Both the position numbers and the translations under genes were made by a program. From Sphingobium yanoikuyae (GTDB lineage Bacteria; Pseudomonadota; Alphaproteobacteria; Sphingomonadales; Sphingomonadaceae), in assembly GCF_013001025.1 (NCBI RefSeq), contig NZ_CP053021.1, forward strand, positions 2,063,501 to 2,127,500: DNA of 64,000 nucleotides, written 5' to 3'. This document shows, piece after piece, positions 45,731-55,164 of this stretch (its first letter is position 1; each line of letters opens with the position of its first letter). The notes below the pieces were generated by a model. It was not told the DNA's origin and did no database searches. It was given only the letters and a program-made list of their open reading frames with translations.

Positions 45731-45913
45731 CTATTGCTTGCGGCGCGGCCAGGGATGGAGAATCGGGATGTAGATGGCGGCAATGATACCCAGCGCCAGG
45801 AAAGTGAGGCCGATCGCCAGCGCAATCACCCAGTAGCGCGGGTCTTCCTGCGACACGAACCAGCCCGCAATCAGCGACGGGATGAACAGAAGGAGGCGTG
45901 CGATCCAGACCAT
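45731..45913 (-). CDS. Small two-helix membrane protein
   Basis: A 60-residue protein (MVWIARLLLF...) with two hydrophobic helices (about 2-19 and 27-49) and a basic tail (HPWPRRKQ). ATG 45913 is chosen because GGGGA lies 7 bases upstream; the open frame extends to 46072 without support. It lies between the two tRNA-Arg copies. Function is unknown. Confidence 0.6.
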   Translation of the reverse strand: MVWIARLLLFIPSLIAGWFVSQEDPRYWVIALAIGLTFLALGIIAAIYIPILHPWPRRKQ

Positions 45914-46005
45914 GGATATTCCCCGCATGTCGAACGATGCGTCGATCCTAGCATGCTGACTTCGGCAGGGAAAATAATCTGGAAGCCGCTTTGGCCTCTG
46001 ATCGG

Positions 46006-46185
46006 TCATTCCCGATAGGGTGGCCGCAGTCGCATGCCCTTGGTCCGGCTGGTCAGATGATATTGGCGACACAGCGCACAGCGATAAGGCCGCAGGACGA
46101 TATCGGCCCGGTGGACGACAGCCCAGGCCTCCTCCTCCGTGGCATAGCGTGCCTTGCGGGTGCAGATGCCCAATGTCGTGCGCAT
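46006..46185 (-). CDS. Small zinc-ribbon-like protein
   Basis: A protein of about 59 residues with ICTRKARYATEEEAWAV and YRCALCRQYHLTS: a CxxC with a following His, plus an upstream Cys, giving a probable single zinc site. Similar short proteins read KxxYxTxxEA...YxCxxCxxWHLT and occur widely in bacteria and phages without known role. ATG 46185 is chosen; ATG 46266 is possible, but the longest frame runs into the tRNA gene and is rejected. Confidence 0.6.
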   Translation of the reverse strand: MRTTLGICTRKARYATEEEAWAVVHRADIVLRPYRCALCRQYHLTSRTKGMRLRPPYRE

Positions 46186-46291
46186 GACGGAATGCTTCTT
46201 CAGATCGCGCCCGGCGTCAATGCCGATTGACGCGGCAAAATCCCAAGCAACCACAGCGAGTTGCATTCGATTGTTCAGCGATGAAGGAAAA

Positions 46292-46368
46292 TGGTGCACC
46301 CGGAACGATTCGAACGTCCGACCCTCAGATTCGTAGTCTGATGCTCTATCCAGCTGAGCTACGGGTGC
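46292..46368 (-). tRNA. tRNA-Arg(ACG), copy 2
   Basis: Same 77-base sequence as the copy at 45534-45610, including the encoded CCA and anticodon ACG. The identity extends only a few bases beyond the gene on each side, so this is a tRNA gene duplication or conversion, with two small genes between. Confidence 0.97.
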
Positions 46369-46506
46369 GTTGGAGTGGCGCTGTTAGAAGCGTCCGGCGG
46401 TGCTGGCAAGCACTTTCTTTCACTTTTTTCGACAATGCCCGAACCATGGGCGTTTTCGGCAACTTCCCGGCGGGCTGATCGTTTCGACGCTGGAAAGGAT
46501 GCCGAC

Positions 46507-46998
46507 ATGAGCTTCACACCCAATGAGATTGCGCTGCTGTTGGTGGCGCTGCTGGCCGGCCTGGTGCTTGGCCTGATGATGAGCGGCCGGGGCAAATATA
46601 AGCGCCTGTGGCGCGAGGAACAGAGCGCCCACCATCATGCCATCCGGGATCGCGATGCGCGGCTGAATGCCGCCAATGAACGGATCGCCGAACTGGAGCG
46701 CCAGTCCGTGCCGATCGGCCCTGACACGGCCACCGCCGTGGCCGGCGGCGTGCATGGCCGCGATGACCTCAGCCGGATCAACGGCATCAGCCAGACGCAG
46801 GAGGTCGCGCTCAACGAGGCCGGCTATCATCGCTATGGCCAGATCGCGGCGCTGAATGGCGAGCAGGAAGCGACGCTGGAAGCCCGCCTTGGGCTCAAGC
46901 CCGGCACGATCGCCCATGAGGACTGGCGCGGCCAGGCGCATGATCTGGAACGGGGCGAGAAGCCGGGCCTGCTGAGCCGCCTCACCGGCCAGGCCTGA
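46507..46998 (+). CDS. Membrane-anchored protein with helix-hairpin-helix-like C-terminus
   Basis: A 163-residue protein. Residues 7-26 form a membrane helix, 30-70 a charged coiled segment (REEQSAHHHAIRDRDARLNAANERIAELE in part), and 88-135 a small helical domain (DDLSRINGISQTQEVALNEAGYHRYGQIAAL) resembling the HhH-like domains found in ribosomal L21-fusion or NADH-dehydrogenase-linked proteins. ATG 46507 follows AAAGGA. Role unknown. Confidence 0.7.
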   Translation: MSFTPNEIALLLVALLAGLVLGLMMSGRGKYKRLWREEQSAHHHAIRDRDARLNAANERIAELERQSVPIGPDTATAVAGGVHGRDDLSRINGISQTQEVALNEAGYHRYGQIAALNGEQEATLEARLGLKPGTIAHEDWRGQAHDLERGEKPGLLSRLTGQA

Positions 46999-47014
46999 TC
47001 CCCTGAAACGAAGA

Positions 47015-47040
47015 AGGGCGGGAGTTGCCTCCCGCCCTTT
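47015..47040. terminator. Bidirectional terminator between convergent genes
   Basis: AGGGCGGGAG (47015-47024) and CTCCCGCCCT (47029-47038) form a perfect 10-bp stem with a TTGC loop, T-rich on the plus side and A-rich just before it. It serves the HhH-like gene and possibly ppdK. Confidence 0.85.
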
Positions 47041-47044
47041 CCGC

Positions 47045-49720
47045 TTACTTCTTCGCCAGAGCGGCCTGCGCCGCGGCAAGGCGGGCGATCGGCACGCGAT
47101 AGGGCGAGGCCGAGACATAATCGAGGCCGGTCGCCTCGCAGAAGGCGATCGATGCCGGATCGCCGCCATGCTCGCCGCAGATGCCGAGCTTGATGCCCGG
47201 GCGGGTCGCCCGGCCGCGTTCGGCCGCCAGTTCGATGAGCTGGCCCACGCCCTCCACATCGATGCTGACGAACGGATCGCGGGCGAAGATGCCCTTGTCG
47301 ACATATTGCGTCAGGAAGCGGCCAGCGTCGTCACGGCTGATGCCGATCGTCGTCTGGGTGAGGTCGTTGGTGCCGAAGGAGAAGAATTCGCCGACTTCGG
47401 CGATCTCACCGGCCTTGAGCGCGGCGCGCGGCAGTTCGATCATCGTGCCGACCAGATAGTCGACCGATGCGCCCTGCTCGGCGAACACGTCCTTGGCGAC
47501 CTGATCGACGATCGCCTTCATCAGTTCCAGCTCCTTCTTCGTCGCGACGAGCGGGATCATGACTTCGGGGATCGGCGCTTCGCCGCTCCGTTCCTTCACA
47601 ATCAGCGCGGCTTCGAAGATGGCGCGGGCCTGCATTTCGTAGATTTCGGGATAGGTCACGCCCAGGCGGCAACCACGATGGCCCAACATCGGGTTGAATT
47701 CGTGCAGTTCGGCGGCGCGACGCTTGAGCGCCTCGACACCGACGCCGGCCGCCTTGGCCACTTCCTCGAACTCCGCTTCGCCATGCGGCAGGAATTCGTG
47801 GAGCGGCGGATCGAGCAGGCGGATGGTCACGGGCAGGCCGGCCATCACCATGAAGATCTGCGCGAAATCGTCACGCTGCTCAGGCAGCAGCTTGTCGAGC
47901 GCGACGCGGCGGCCCTTCTCGCTATCGGCCAGGATCATTTCGCGCACGGCGGTGATGCGGGCCGCGTCGAAGAACATATGCTCGGTGCGGCACAGGCCCA
48001 CGCCTTCGGCCCCGAAGTCGCGTGCGGTCTGGCAGTCGAGCGGCGTTTCCGCATTGGCGCGGACCTTGAGGCGACGGACCTTGTCGGCCCAGGCCATCAG
48101 GATGCCGAAATCGCCGGCCAGTTCGGGCTGCACGGTCGGCACTTCACCCGCCATGACTTCGCCGGTGGCGCCGTCGATGGTCAGGATATCGCCTTCCTTC
48201 AGCTCGCGGCTGCCGATGCGCAGGATCTTGTTCGCATTGTCGATCGACAGGCTGCCCGCGCCCGAGACGCAGGGACGGCCCATGCCGCGCGCCACCACGG
48301 CGGCGTGGCTGGTCATGCCGCCACGCGCGGTCAGGATGCCCTTGGCCGCGTGCATGCCGTGAATATCTTCCGGGCTGGTTTCGACGCGGACCAGGATGAC
48401 GGCGTCGCCCAGTTCGTTGCGACGCTCGGCGGTGTCGGCATCGAACACGATCGCGCCGCTGGCCGCGCCCGGCGAGGCAGGCAGGCCCTTGGTCAGCACA
48501 TCGCGCGGCGCCTTGGGATCGAGGGTCGGGTGCAGAAGCTGGTCGAGCGCGGCGGGATCGACGCGGGCGACGGCTTCTTCTTCCGAGATCAGGCCTTCGC
48601 TGGCCATTTCGACCGCGATCTTGAGCGCAGCCTTGGCGGTGCGCTTGCCCGAGCGGGTCTGGAGCATCCAGAGCTTGCCCTGCTGCACCGTGAACTCGAT
48701 GTCCTGCATGTCGCGATAATGGGTTTCGAGGATGTCGAACACCCGTGCCAGTTCGGCATAGGTTTCGGGCATCGCCTCTTCCATCGACAGCGGCTTGGCC
48801 CCTGCCCGCTCGCGCGCCTGCTTGGTCAGATATTGCGGGGTGCGGATGCCGGCAACGACGTCCTCGCCCTGGGCGTTGATCAGATATTCGCCATAATAGG
48901 CGTTCTCGCCGGTCGCGGGGTCACGGGTGAAGGCGACGCCGGTGGCCGAGGTGTCGCCCATATTGCCGAACACCATCGCCTGCACATTGACGGCCGTGCC
49001 CCAGTCGCCGGGGATCGAGTTCAGGCGGCGATAGACCTTGGCGCGGTCCGCCTGCCAGCTGCCGAACACGGCCGAGATCGCGCCCCAGAGCTGGTCGGCG
49101 ACGTCCTGCGGGAAAGGCTTGTTCCAGAGCTTGGCGACCAGCGCCTTATATTCCGAAACCAGCGCCTTCCAGTCGTCGGCAGTCATTTCGGTGTCGAGCG
49201 TGTAGCCCTGATCTTCCTTGGCGATTTCGAGGGCTTCCTCGAATGCGCCATGATCGAGTTCCAGCACCACGTCCGAATACATCTGGATGAAACGGCGATA
49301 GCTGTCCCAGGCGAAACGCTCGTCGCCCGATGCGGCGGCGAGGCCCAGCACCGTCTCGTCATTGAGGCCGAGATTGAGGACCGTGTCCATCATGCCCGGC
49401 ATCGAGATGCGCGCGCCCGAGCGGACCGAAACCAGCAGCGGATCGGCGGCGTCGCCGAACTTCTTGCCGGTGACCGCCTCGATATGGGCGATGCCATTGG
49501 CGACTTCCGCCTTCAGGCTCTCGGGATAGACGCCGCCATCGGTATAATAGCGGGTGCACATTTCGGTGGTGATGGTGAAGCCCGGCGGCACCGGCAGGCC
49601 GATCGCGGCCATGCCGTCAAGGTTCGCGCCCTTGCCGCCCAGCAGATTCTTGTCGCCCTTGCCCCCGTCGTTCACGCCACCGCCGAAACGATAAACATAG
49701 CGCGTCGAAGTGGTGCTCAT
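47045..49720 (-). CDS. ppdK: Pyruvate, phosphate dikinase
   Basis: Interconverts pyruvate, ATP and phosphate with PEP, AMP and pyrophosphate. The 891-residue protein has the N-terminal ATP-grasp domain (YRFGGGVNDGGKGDKNLLGGKGANL), the phosphohistidine domain GGMTSHAAVVARG, and a C-terminal TIM barrel with FGTNDLTQTT and GICGEHGGDP, including the catalytic Cys. ATG 49720 has AAGAGG upstream; ATG 49744 with GGGAGAG is an equal alternative. In sphingomonads it can support gluconeogenic PEP supply. Confidence 0.95.
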   Translation of the reverse strand: MSTTSTRYVYRFGGGVNDGGKGDKNLLGGKGANLDGMAAIGLPVPPGFTITTEMCTRYYTDGGVYPESLKAEVANGIAHIEAVTGKKFGDAADPLLVSVRSGARISMPGMMDTVLNLGLNDETVLGLAAASGDERFAWDSYRRFIQMYSDVVLELDHGAFEEALEIAKEDQGYTLDTEMTADDWKALVSEYKALVAKLWNKPFPQDVADQLWGAISAVFGSWQADRAKVYRRLNSIPGDWGTAVNVQAMVFGNMGDTSATGVAFTRDPATGENAYYGEYLINAQGEDVVAGIRTPQYLTKQARERAGAKPLSMEEAMPETYAELARVFDILETHYRDMQDIEFTVQQGKLWMLQTRSGKRTAKAALKIAVEMASEGLISEEEAVARVDPAALDQLLHPTLDPKAPRDVLTKGLPASPGAASGAIVFDADTAERRNELGDAVILVRVETSPEDIHGMHAAKGILTARGGMTSHAAVVARGMGRPCVSGAGSLSIDNANKILRIGSRELKEGDILTIDGATGEVMAGEVPTVQPELAGDFGILMAWADKVRRLKVRANAETPLDCQTARDFGAEGVGLCRTEHMFFDAARITAVREMILADSEKGRRVALDKLLPEQRDDFAQIFMVMAGLPVTIRLLDPPLHEFLPHGEAEFEEVAKAAGVGVEALKRRAAELHEFNPMLGHRGCRLGVTYPEIYEMQARAIFEAALIVKERSGEAPIPEVMIPLVATKKELELMKAIVDQVAKDVFAEQGASVDYLVGTMIELPRAALKAGEIAEVGEFFSFGTNDLTQTTIGISRDDAGRFLTQYVDKGIFARDPFVSIDVEGVGQLIELAAERGRATRPGIKLGICGEHGGDPASIAFCEATGLDYVSASPYRVPIARLAAAQAALAKK

Positions 49721-49882
49721 CTGGGCCTCTTCCGTCATAACCATATACCGGCTCTCCCTGCACTGATTGCCGAGTTGTGCGTTGCAATAATAATGCCGCA
49801 ATTAGCGGCTCAAGCCATTAGGGGATAGGACTTATCCCGCTTAACTTCGCATATTTCCCGCAGATTTTGGAATTTCGTTTCC

Positions 49883-52114
49883 TTATCCTGTAATCTTCGA
49901 AAAGTCGGCGACATTGTGCACTGCATCACGGACCCGCGCCAGCAGCGCGAGGCGAGTCGTGCGCTTCGCCGGATCAGCATCATTCACCGTCACGGTCTCA
50001 AAGAAGGCGTCGATCGGCGCACGGAGCGTCGCCAGCGCCGCCATGGCGCCCTCAAACTCCTCGGCCGCGACAGCCTGTGCCGCCTGCGGTTCCGCCGCGT
50101 CGAGCGCAGCGATCAGATCAGCTTCCGCCTTTTCGGGTTCATAGGAAAGCGAAATCGCCTCCGCCTGCTCCACGCCTTCCTTCTTGAGGATATTGGCGGC
50201 GCGCTTGTAGCCCGCGAGCAGATTGGCACCATCATCGGTCGCGACGAAGGACTGGAGCGCCTTCACGCGGGCGAGCAGGCGGACAAGGTCGTCCTCGCTC
50301 CCCTCGTTCCAGGTTCTAACTGCACGGATAAGATCGACAGACACGCCGTTATCCCGCTCTGCCACTTCCAATCGATCAAGAATAAAATCTCGAACGGAAG
50401 CAGCGATAGGTAGATCAGCACTCATCTGTTCGATGACGGCATTTCGCACCTCGTTTTTGAAGGTGCCTTCCTTTACCGACGAAGCCCACCCCTTAACAGA
50501 ACCAATGGCTGCTTCCGGGCCAAGTTCATCAAGCACGGCGTTCAGAACCTCTGCGCGCTTATCCTGCTTGGCAATAATTGCTTTCGAGGCGCTATCGCGC
50601 TGCAACAGTGACCAAACAGACGAAAGCAAAACACTCATCCGAAGGCGATTTTCTTTGATGAGCGCTATAATTCCAACTGCTGCACGCCGGAGAGCGAACG
50701 GATCCTTCGAGCCAGTCGGCTTCTCTTCGATACCAAAAAACTGTGATATCGTATCCAGCTTGTCCGCCAGGCTGACCGCCACCGTGACCGGCGCGGTGGG
50801 GACGTCATCGCCTTGGCCGACCGGCTTGTAATGGTCGCGGATCGCATCGGCGACGGCGTCGGGTAGGCCTTCGGCGCGGGCATAATAGCCGCCCATCACA
50901 CCCTGCAGTTCGGGGAACTCGCCGACCATTTCGGTGACGAGGTCCGCCTTGCACAGTTCCGCGGCCTGGCGCGCCAGCACCGGGTCGCAGTTCGGCACGA
51001 TGCCTTCGCGCGCCAGCCATTCGGCCAGCTTGGCGACGCGCTCGACCTTGTCGGCGACGGTGCCTAGCTTCTCATGGAAGGTGATGCGGCCAAGCTTCTT
51101 CGCCTGCTCGGCGAGCGGGGTCTTGCGGTCCTGCTGCCAGAAGAAGCGGGCGTCGCTCAGGCGCGCGGCCAGCACCTTGCGGTTGCCGGCGACGATCGCC
51201 ACGCCGCCATCCTTCGCTTCGATATTAGCGGTGCAGATGAAGGCCGGGGCGAGCTTGCCCGTCGCATCACGCAGAACGAAATATTTCTGGTTGATACGCA
51301 GGGTTAGCTGAATAACTTCAGGTGGAACCTCAAGAAATTCCGGATCAAAATCGCCCAGCAAGGGCACCGGCCATTCGGTGAGGCCGGCATTTTCCGCGAC
51401 CAGGCCCTTGTCCTCGATCACGCTATAGCCCTTGGCCGCCGCGGCCTCGCCGGCCTTCGCCTCGATGATCGCCTGACGCTCCTGATGCGAGACGATGACA
51501 TAAGCGGCGCGCAGCTTGTCGGCATAGTCGTGGGCGCCGTCGATGCGGATCGCACCGGTCGAATGGAAGCGATGCCCCACCGTCTCGCGGCCAGCCTCGA
51601 CCCCCTCGATCGACAGCGGGACGATCTCGCCGCCGAGCAGCGCGATAATGCCCTGCAGCGGGCGGACCCAGCGCAGGCTTTCGGTGGTGGCGCTGGCCGC
51701 GCCCCAGCGCATCGACTTGGGCCAGGGGAAGGCGCGGATGACTGCCGGCACCGCTTCGGCCAGCACGTTGGTGGTGGCCCGGCCGGGCTTGTTCACGACA
51801 GCGAACCAGACGCCGTCGCGATCCTCAAGCTGATCCTGGGTCAGGCCGGTCTTGCGCAGGAAGCCTTCGAGCGCCTGTGCCGGCGCGCTGGTCCGGGGCC
51901 CCTTGAACTCCTCGCTGACCGCCGCAGTTTCCAGCGGCAGGTCGCGGGCGATCAGGGCCAGGCGGCGCGGCGTGACGAAGCTGTCGATCGAGGCGGGCTT
52001 GAGCCCGGCCTTGGCCAGTTCCTCGGTGAAGAGGCGGGCCAGATCATCGGACGCCTTCAATTGCATGCGCGCGGGAATTTCCTCGCAGCGCAGTTCGAGG
52101 AGGAAATCGGTCAT
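49883..52114 (-). CDS. glyS: Glycyl-tRNA synthetase beta subunit
   Basis: Beta subunit of the alpha2beta2 bacterial GlyRS, which helps bind and edit tRNA-Gly. The 743-residue protein begins DFLLELRCEEIPARM and contains RLSDARFFWQQD, FHEKLGTVADKVER and ALRRAAVGI, standard for GlyS, with an anticodon-binding C-terminus. GAGGAAA precedes ATG 52114. The block 50341-50760 has only about 51% G+C against about 72% in nearby 60-base lines, yet the frame is intact, which suggests replacement by recombination. Confidence 0.95.
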   Translation of the reverse strand: MTDFLLELRCEEIPARMQLKASDDLARLFTEELAKAGLKPASIDSFVTPRRLALIARDLPLETAAVSEEFKGPRTSAPAQALEGFLRKTGLTQDQLEDRDGVWFAVVNKPGRATTNVLAEAVPAVIRAFPWPKSMRWGAASATTESLRWVRPLQGIIALLGGEIVPLSIEGVEAGRETVGHRFHSTGAIRIDGAHDYADKLRAAYVIVSHQERQAIIEAKAGEAAAAKGYSVIEDKGLVAENAGLTEWPVPLLGDFDPEFLEVPPEVIQLTLRINQKYFVLRDATGKLAPAFICTANIEAKDGGVAIVAGNRKVLAARLSDARFFWQQDRKTPLAEQAKKLGRITFHEKLGTVADKVERVAKLAEWLAREGIVPNCDPVLARQAAELCKADLVTEMVGEFPELQGVMGGYYARAEGLPDAVADAIRDHYKPVGQGDDVPTAPVTVAVSLADKLDTISQFFGIEEKPTGSKDPFALRRAAVGIIALIKENRLRMSVLLSSVWSLLQRDSASKAIIAKQDKRAEVLNAVLDELGPEAAIGSVKGWASSVKEGTFKNEVRNAVIEQMSADLPIAASVRDFILDRLEVAERDNGVSVDLIRAVRTWNEGSEDDLVRLLARVKALQSFVATDDGANLLAGYKRAANILKKEGVEQAEAISLSYEPEKAEADLIAALDAAEPQAAQAVAAEEFEGAMAALATLRAPIDAFFETVTVNDADPAKRTTRLALLARVRDAVHNVADFSKITG

Positions 52115-52129
52115 GCGATTTCCTCCGAT

Positions 52130-52204
52130 GCCCCAGCGCAGGCTGGGGCCGCAAGCGAATGCAGTGCCACATGGCCCGAGATCCCAGCCTTCGCTGGGAT
52201 GACG
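52130..52204. repeat. Two-hairpin REP-like repeat inside glyQ-glyS
   Basis: GCCCCAG/CTGGGGC (52130-52149) and ATCCCAGC/GCTGGGAT (52181-52200) form two hairpins in the 106-base gap between glyQ and glyS. The second ends in GATGACG, like the repeat end at 6401. It may tune mRNA stability between the two subunit genes. Confidence 0.8.
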
Positions 52205-52220
52205 AAATTGTTCATGGTCA

Positions 52221-53093
52221 TCAGGCGGTCCATCCGTTGGTCTTCATCCACGCTTCGCAGCTACCCTTCGCCATGTCGCGGACCTGGCCCATATAGCTGG
52301 CGCGCTCCTGCACGGAGATCACGCCGCGCGCCTGCAGCAGATTGAAGGTGTGGCTGGCCTTGATCGCCTGCTCGAAAGCCGCGAGCGGCACATCATTGGC
52401 GATGCACTGGTCATATTCGGCCTTGCAGTCCTTGAACCAGCGGAACAGCTTTTCGGTGTCGGCGACCTCGAAATTCCATTTCGACATCTGCCGCTCATTT
52501 TCCAGGAACACGTCGCCATAGGTGACGCCCTGGTCGTTGAACTTCAGGTCATAGACGCTGTCGACGCCCTGAATATACATGGCGAGGCGTTCGAGGCCGT
52601 AGGTCAATTCGCCCGCGACCGGCTTGCAGTCATAGCCACCCATCTGCTGGAAATAGGTGAACTGGGTGACTTCCATGCCGTCGCACCAGACTTCCCAGCC
52701 CAGACCCCAGGCGCCCAGCGTCGGGCTTTCCCAGTCATCCTCGACAAAGCGGATGTCGTGGACCAGCGGATCGATGCCGATTTCCCGGAGGCTGCCCAGA
52801 TATAGCTCCTGCAGGTTGGCAGGGCTGGGCTTCATGATCACCTGATATTGGTAATAATGCTGCAGCCGGTTCGGGTTCTCGCCATAGCGGCCGTCGGTCG
52901 GACGGCGGCTGGGCTGGACATAGGCCGCGTTCCAGGGCTTAGGCCCCAGGCTGCGGAGCGTGGTTGCCGGGTGGAATGTACCCGCCCCCACTTCCATGTC
53001 GTAGGGCTGAAGAATGACACAACCCTGCTTGCCCCAATAGGCGTGCAGGGTGAGAATGAGGTCCTGGAAGGAAAGCGCTTTGCCCTCGGCCAC
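52221..53093 (-). CDS. glyQ: Glycyl-tRNA synthetase alpha subunit
   Basis: Catalytic alpha subunit of GlyRS, forming glycyl-adenylate and charging tRNA-Gly. The 290-residue class II synthetase has [49 protein letters not shown] and [10 protein letters not shown]. The start is taken as GTG 53093, which has AAGGA 7 bases upstream; a TTG at 53108 is less likely. It is followed by a repeat and glyS. It diverges from the TraB gene by 134 bases. Confidence 0.95.
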   Translation of the reverse strand: MAEGKALSFQDLILTLHAYWGKQGCVILQPYDMEVGAGTFHPATTLRSLGPKPWNAAYVQPSRRPTDGRYGENPNRLQHYYQYQVIMKPSPANLQELYLGSLREIGIDPLVHDIRFVEDDWESPTLGAWGLGWEVWCDGMEVTQFTYFQQMGGYDCKPVAGELTYGLERLAMYIQGVDSVYDLKFNDQGVTYGDVFLENERQMSKWNFEVADTEKLFRWFKDCKAEYDQCIANDVPLAAFEQAIKASHTFNLLQARGVISVQERASYMGQVRDMAKGSCEAWMKTNGWTA

Positions 53094-53227
53094 CGGTGGT
53101 CCTTGCAATAATGACAGATTATGGTCGGCCGCGCCTTGGCGCAGCGCGGGCCAAGGGTCAAGGAAAAGCCGCGTCGAACAGGGTTAAGCCGCTTGCCCTG
53201 CGCGCCCGGCGCCCGCATGGAAGGGAT

Positions 53228-54154
53228 ATGAGACTGACCGCTTTCCCGTCCCGCTGGCTTTCCGCGGGACTTTTGCTGCTCGGCGCCTGGGGCCAGGCCC
53301 AGCCCGTCACCGCCCGCGAACCCGCCAACATCGCTGTCAACGTCGCCCCTGCCCTGTGGCAGGTGAAGGATGACGACACGACCATCTATCTGTTCGGCAC
53401 CGTCCATGTGCTGAAACCGGGGATCGACTGGTTCAAGGGCGGGGTGAAGCAGGCGTTCGACGCATCGGACGAACTGGTGCTGGAAATCATCGAGCCGGAA
53501 AATCCCGGCGAGATGGCGCAGATGATGGCGGGCAAGGCGATGGCGACCGACCGGGTCGCCCTGTCCACCCGCCTCGCGCCCGACGCCGCGCAGAAATATC
53601 GCGCGGCGATGGTGGCGGCCGGCGTACCCTGGCAATCGTTCGAGGCGTTCAATCCGTGGATGGCCGGCATGATCCTGTCGGTCGCGCCATTGCAGAAGCT
53701 GGGCTACCAGTCCGACATCGGCGCGGAAAAGATCTTGCGGGCCGCAGCCGAAAAGGCCGGCAAGAAGGTCGGCGCACTGGAAACGGTGGAGCAGCAGCTC
53801 AATTTCTTCGCCGACCTGCCGATGGCGCAGCAGGTCCAGTTCCTCAATGCCACGGTCGAGGGCATGGACGGGATGGAAGGCGAGTTCGCCGCCCTGCTCA
53901 ACCATTGGCAGACTGGCCAGCCGGAAAAGCTGGCCGACGAGATGAATGATTCGCTCAAGGCCACACCGGAACTGGCCCAGGTGCTGCTGATCAACCGCAA
54001 CGCCAATTGGGCCAAGTGGATCAAGGCGCGACTGGATCAGCCCGGCACCGTCTTCGTCGCGGTCGGCGCGGGCCATCTGGCCGGCAAGGGCAGCGTGCAG
54101 GATCAGTTGAAGACGCTGGGCATCGCCAGCGCGCGCGTAAAGCAGGGGGAATAA
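53228..54154 (+). CDS. TraB/GumN family protein, copy 1
   Basis: A 308-residue exported protein: signal peptide about 1-29, then the TraB/GumN domain with LFGTVHVL (GxxH), ETVEQQL in the middle and VGAGHL near the end, the three conserved blocks of this putative metalloprotease-like (Tiki-related) fold. Substrate is unknown. ATG 53228 follows GGAAGGG. The next gene is a paralogue in tandem. Confidence 0.88.
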   Translation: MRLTAFPSRWLSAGLLLLGAWGQAQPVTAREPANIAVNVAPALWQVKDDDTTIYLFGTVHVLKPGIDWFKGGVKQAFDASDELVLEIIEPENPGEMAQMMAGKAMATDRVALSTRLAPDAAQKYRAAMVAAGVPWQSFEAFNPWMAGMILSVAPLQKLGYQSDIGAEKILRAAAEKAGKKVGALETVEQQLNFFADLPMAQQVQFLNATVEGMDGMEGEFAALLNHWQTGQPEKLADEMNDSLKATPELAQVLLINRNANWAKWIKARLDQPGTVFVAVGAGHLAGKGSVQDQLKTLGIASARVKQGE

Positions 54155-54158
54155 GGCC

Positions 54159-55049
54159 ATGAAAAGCTGGATGATCCGTTTTCTGGCCCTCTGCGGCCTT
54201 GCCCTCATCGCCGCCTGCGGCAGCGAGCAGAAGGCCCCTGCCCCCAAGGTCGAGGCCGGCCAAGGGCCAGCGCTGTGGCGGGTGGAACGCGCCGGGCTGG
54301 ACGGCTGGATCTTCGGCACCATCCATGTCCTGCCCGAAGGGGTCGACTGGCAGACGCCGACGATCAAGCAGGCGTGGAAGGATGCCGACCAGCTGGTGCT
54401 GGAGGCCGCCGACCTGCAGGACCAGCAGAAGACGCTGGGCCTGTTCGAGAGCATGGGCCGCAGCCCCAACCTGCCCGCGCTCGACGAGCGCGTGCCGGCG
54501 GGCGAGCGCCCCGAACTCGACCGGATCGTCAAGGAAGGCGGCACCAGCGCACAGGCGCTGTCGGGCTATGAAAGCTGGGCGGCGGCCATGCTGCTGTCCG
54601 CCGCGTCGCAGGAAAACCTGAACGTCAGCCAGGAAAATGGCGTCGAGCCGGTGCTGATCGCTGCCTTCAAGGGCCGGCCGATCGGTGGCCTCGAAACCGT
54701 CGAGCGCCAGTTCGGCGCCTTTGACGGCCTGCCCGAAGCGGCGCAGCGCAAGCTGCTGATCCAGACCATCCATGAAGCCAAGGATATGAAGGCGCTCTAT
54801 AATCGCATCCTGACCGCCTGGGCCAAGGGCGACATGGAGGCGATCGCGAAAGAGGACCAGAATGGCGAGCAGCCCGATCCGGTGGTCGAGGATGCGATCC
54901 TGACCGCGCGCAACCGCGACTGGGTCGGCGCGGTCGACAAGCTGAAGGGCCGCCCCTTCATCGCAGTGGGCGCCGGCCACCTGACCGGCAAGGACAATCT
55001 CATCGATCTGCTCAAGGCCAAGGGCTACAAGGTCACGCGCGTGCAATAA
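54159..55049 (+). CDS. TraB/GumN family lipoprotein, copy 2
   Basis: A 296-residue paralogue of the preceding protein with the same three blocks ([21 protein letters not shown]), but with a lipoprotein signal peptide ending in LIAAC, so Cys20 should be lipidated. It starts 4 bases after copy 1. One soluble and one membrane-tethered copy suggests a divided role in the periplasm (inference). Confidence 0.88.
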   Translation: MKSWMIRFLALCGLALIAACGSEQKAPAPKVEAGQGPALWRVERAGLDGWIFGTIHVLPEGVDWQTPTIKQAWKDADQLVLEAADLQDQQKTLGLFESMGRSPNLPALDERVPAGERPELDRIVKEGGTSAQALSGYESWAAAMLLSAASQENLNVSQENGVEPVLIAAFKGRPIGGLETVERQFGAFDGLPEAAQRKLLIQTIHEAKDMKALYNRILTAWAKGDMEAIAKEDQNGEQPDPVVEDAILTARNRDWVGAVDKLKGRPFIAVGAGHLTGKDNLIDLLKAKGYKVTRVQ

Positions 55050-55164
55050 GCCAACGCTAAACTTGCTTTATCGCCGCTTTCTGCTACAGGGCCGCCTTCC
55101 CGCGATGGTCATCCCTGGAGGCGTGGCGGGAAAATTGTATCAAATTTGCTTTTGGAGACACGCA

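Noticed and set aside
45462..46400. Integrated element at the tRNA-Arg genes
   Set aside because: No integrase, and the intervening segment is under 1 kb with two ordinary small genes.
47168..49828. 886-codon open frame on the plus strand opposite ppdK
   Set aside because: ppdK has all catalytic motifs. The antisense frame is low-complexity in Arg, Gly, Asp and His, has no ribosome site and overlaps the ppdK promoter.
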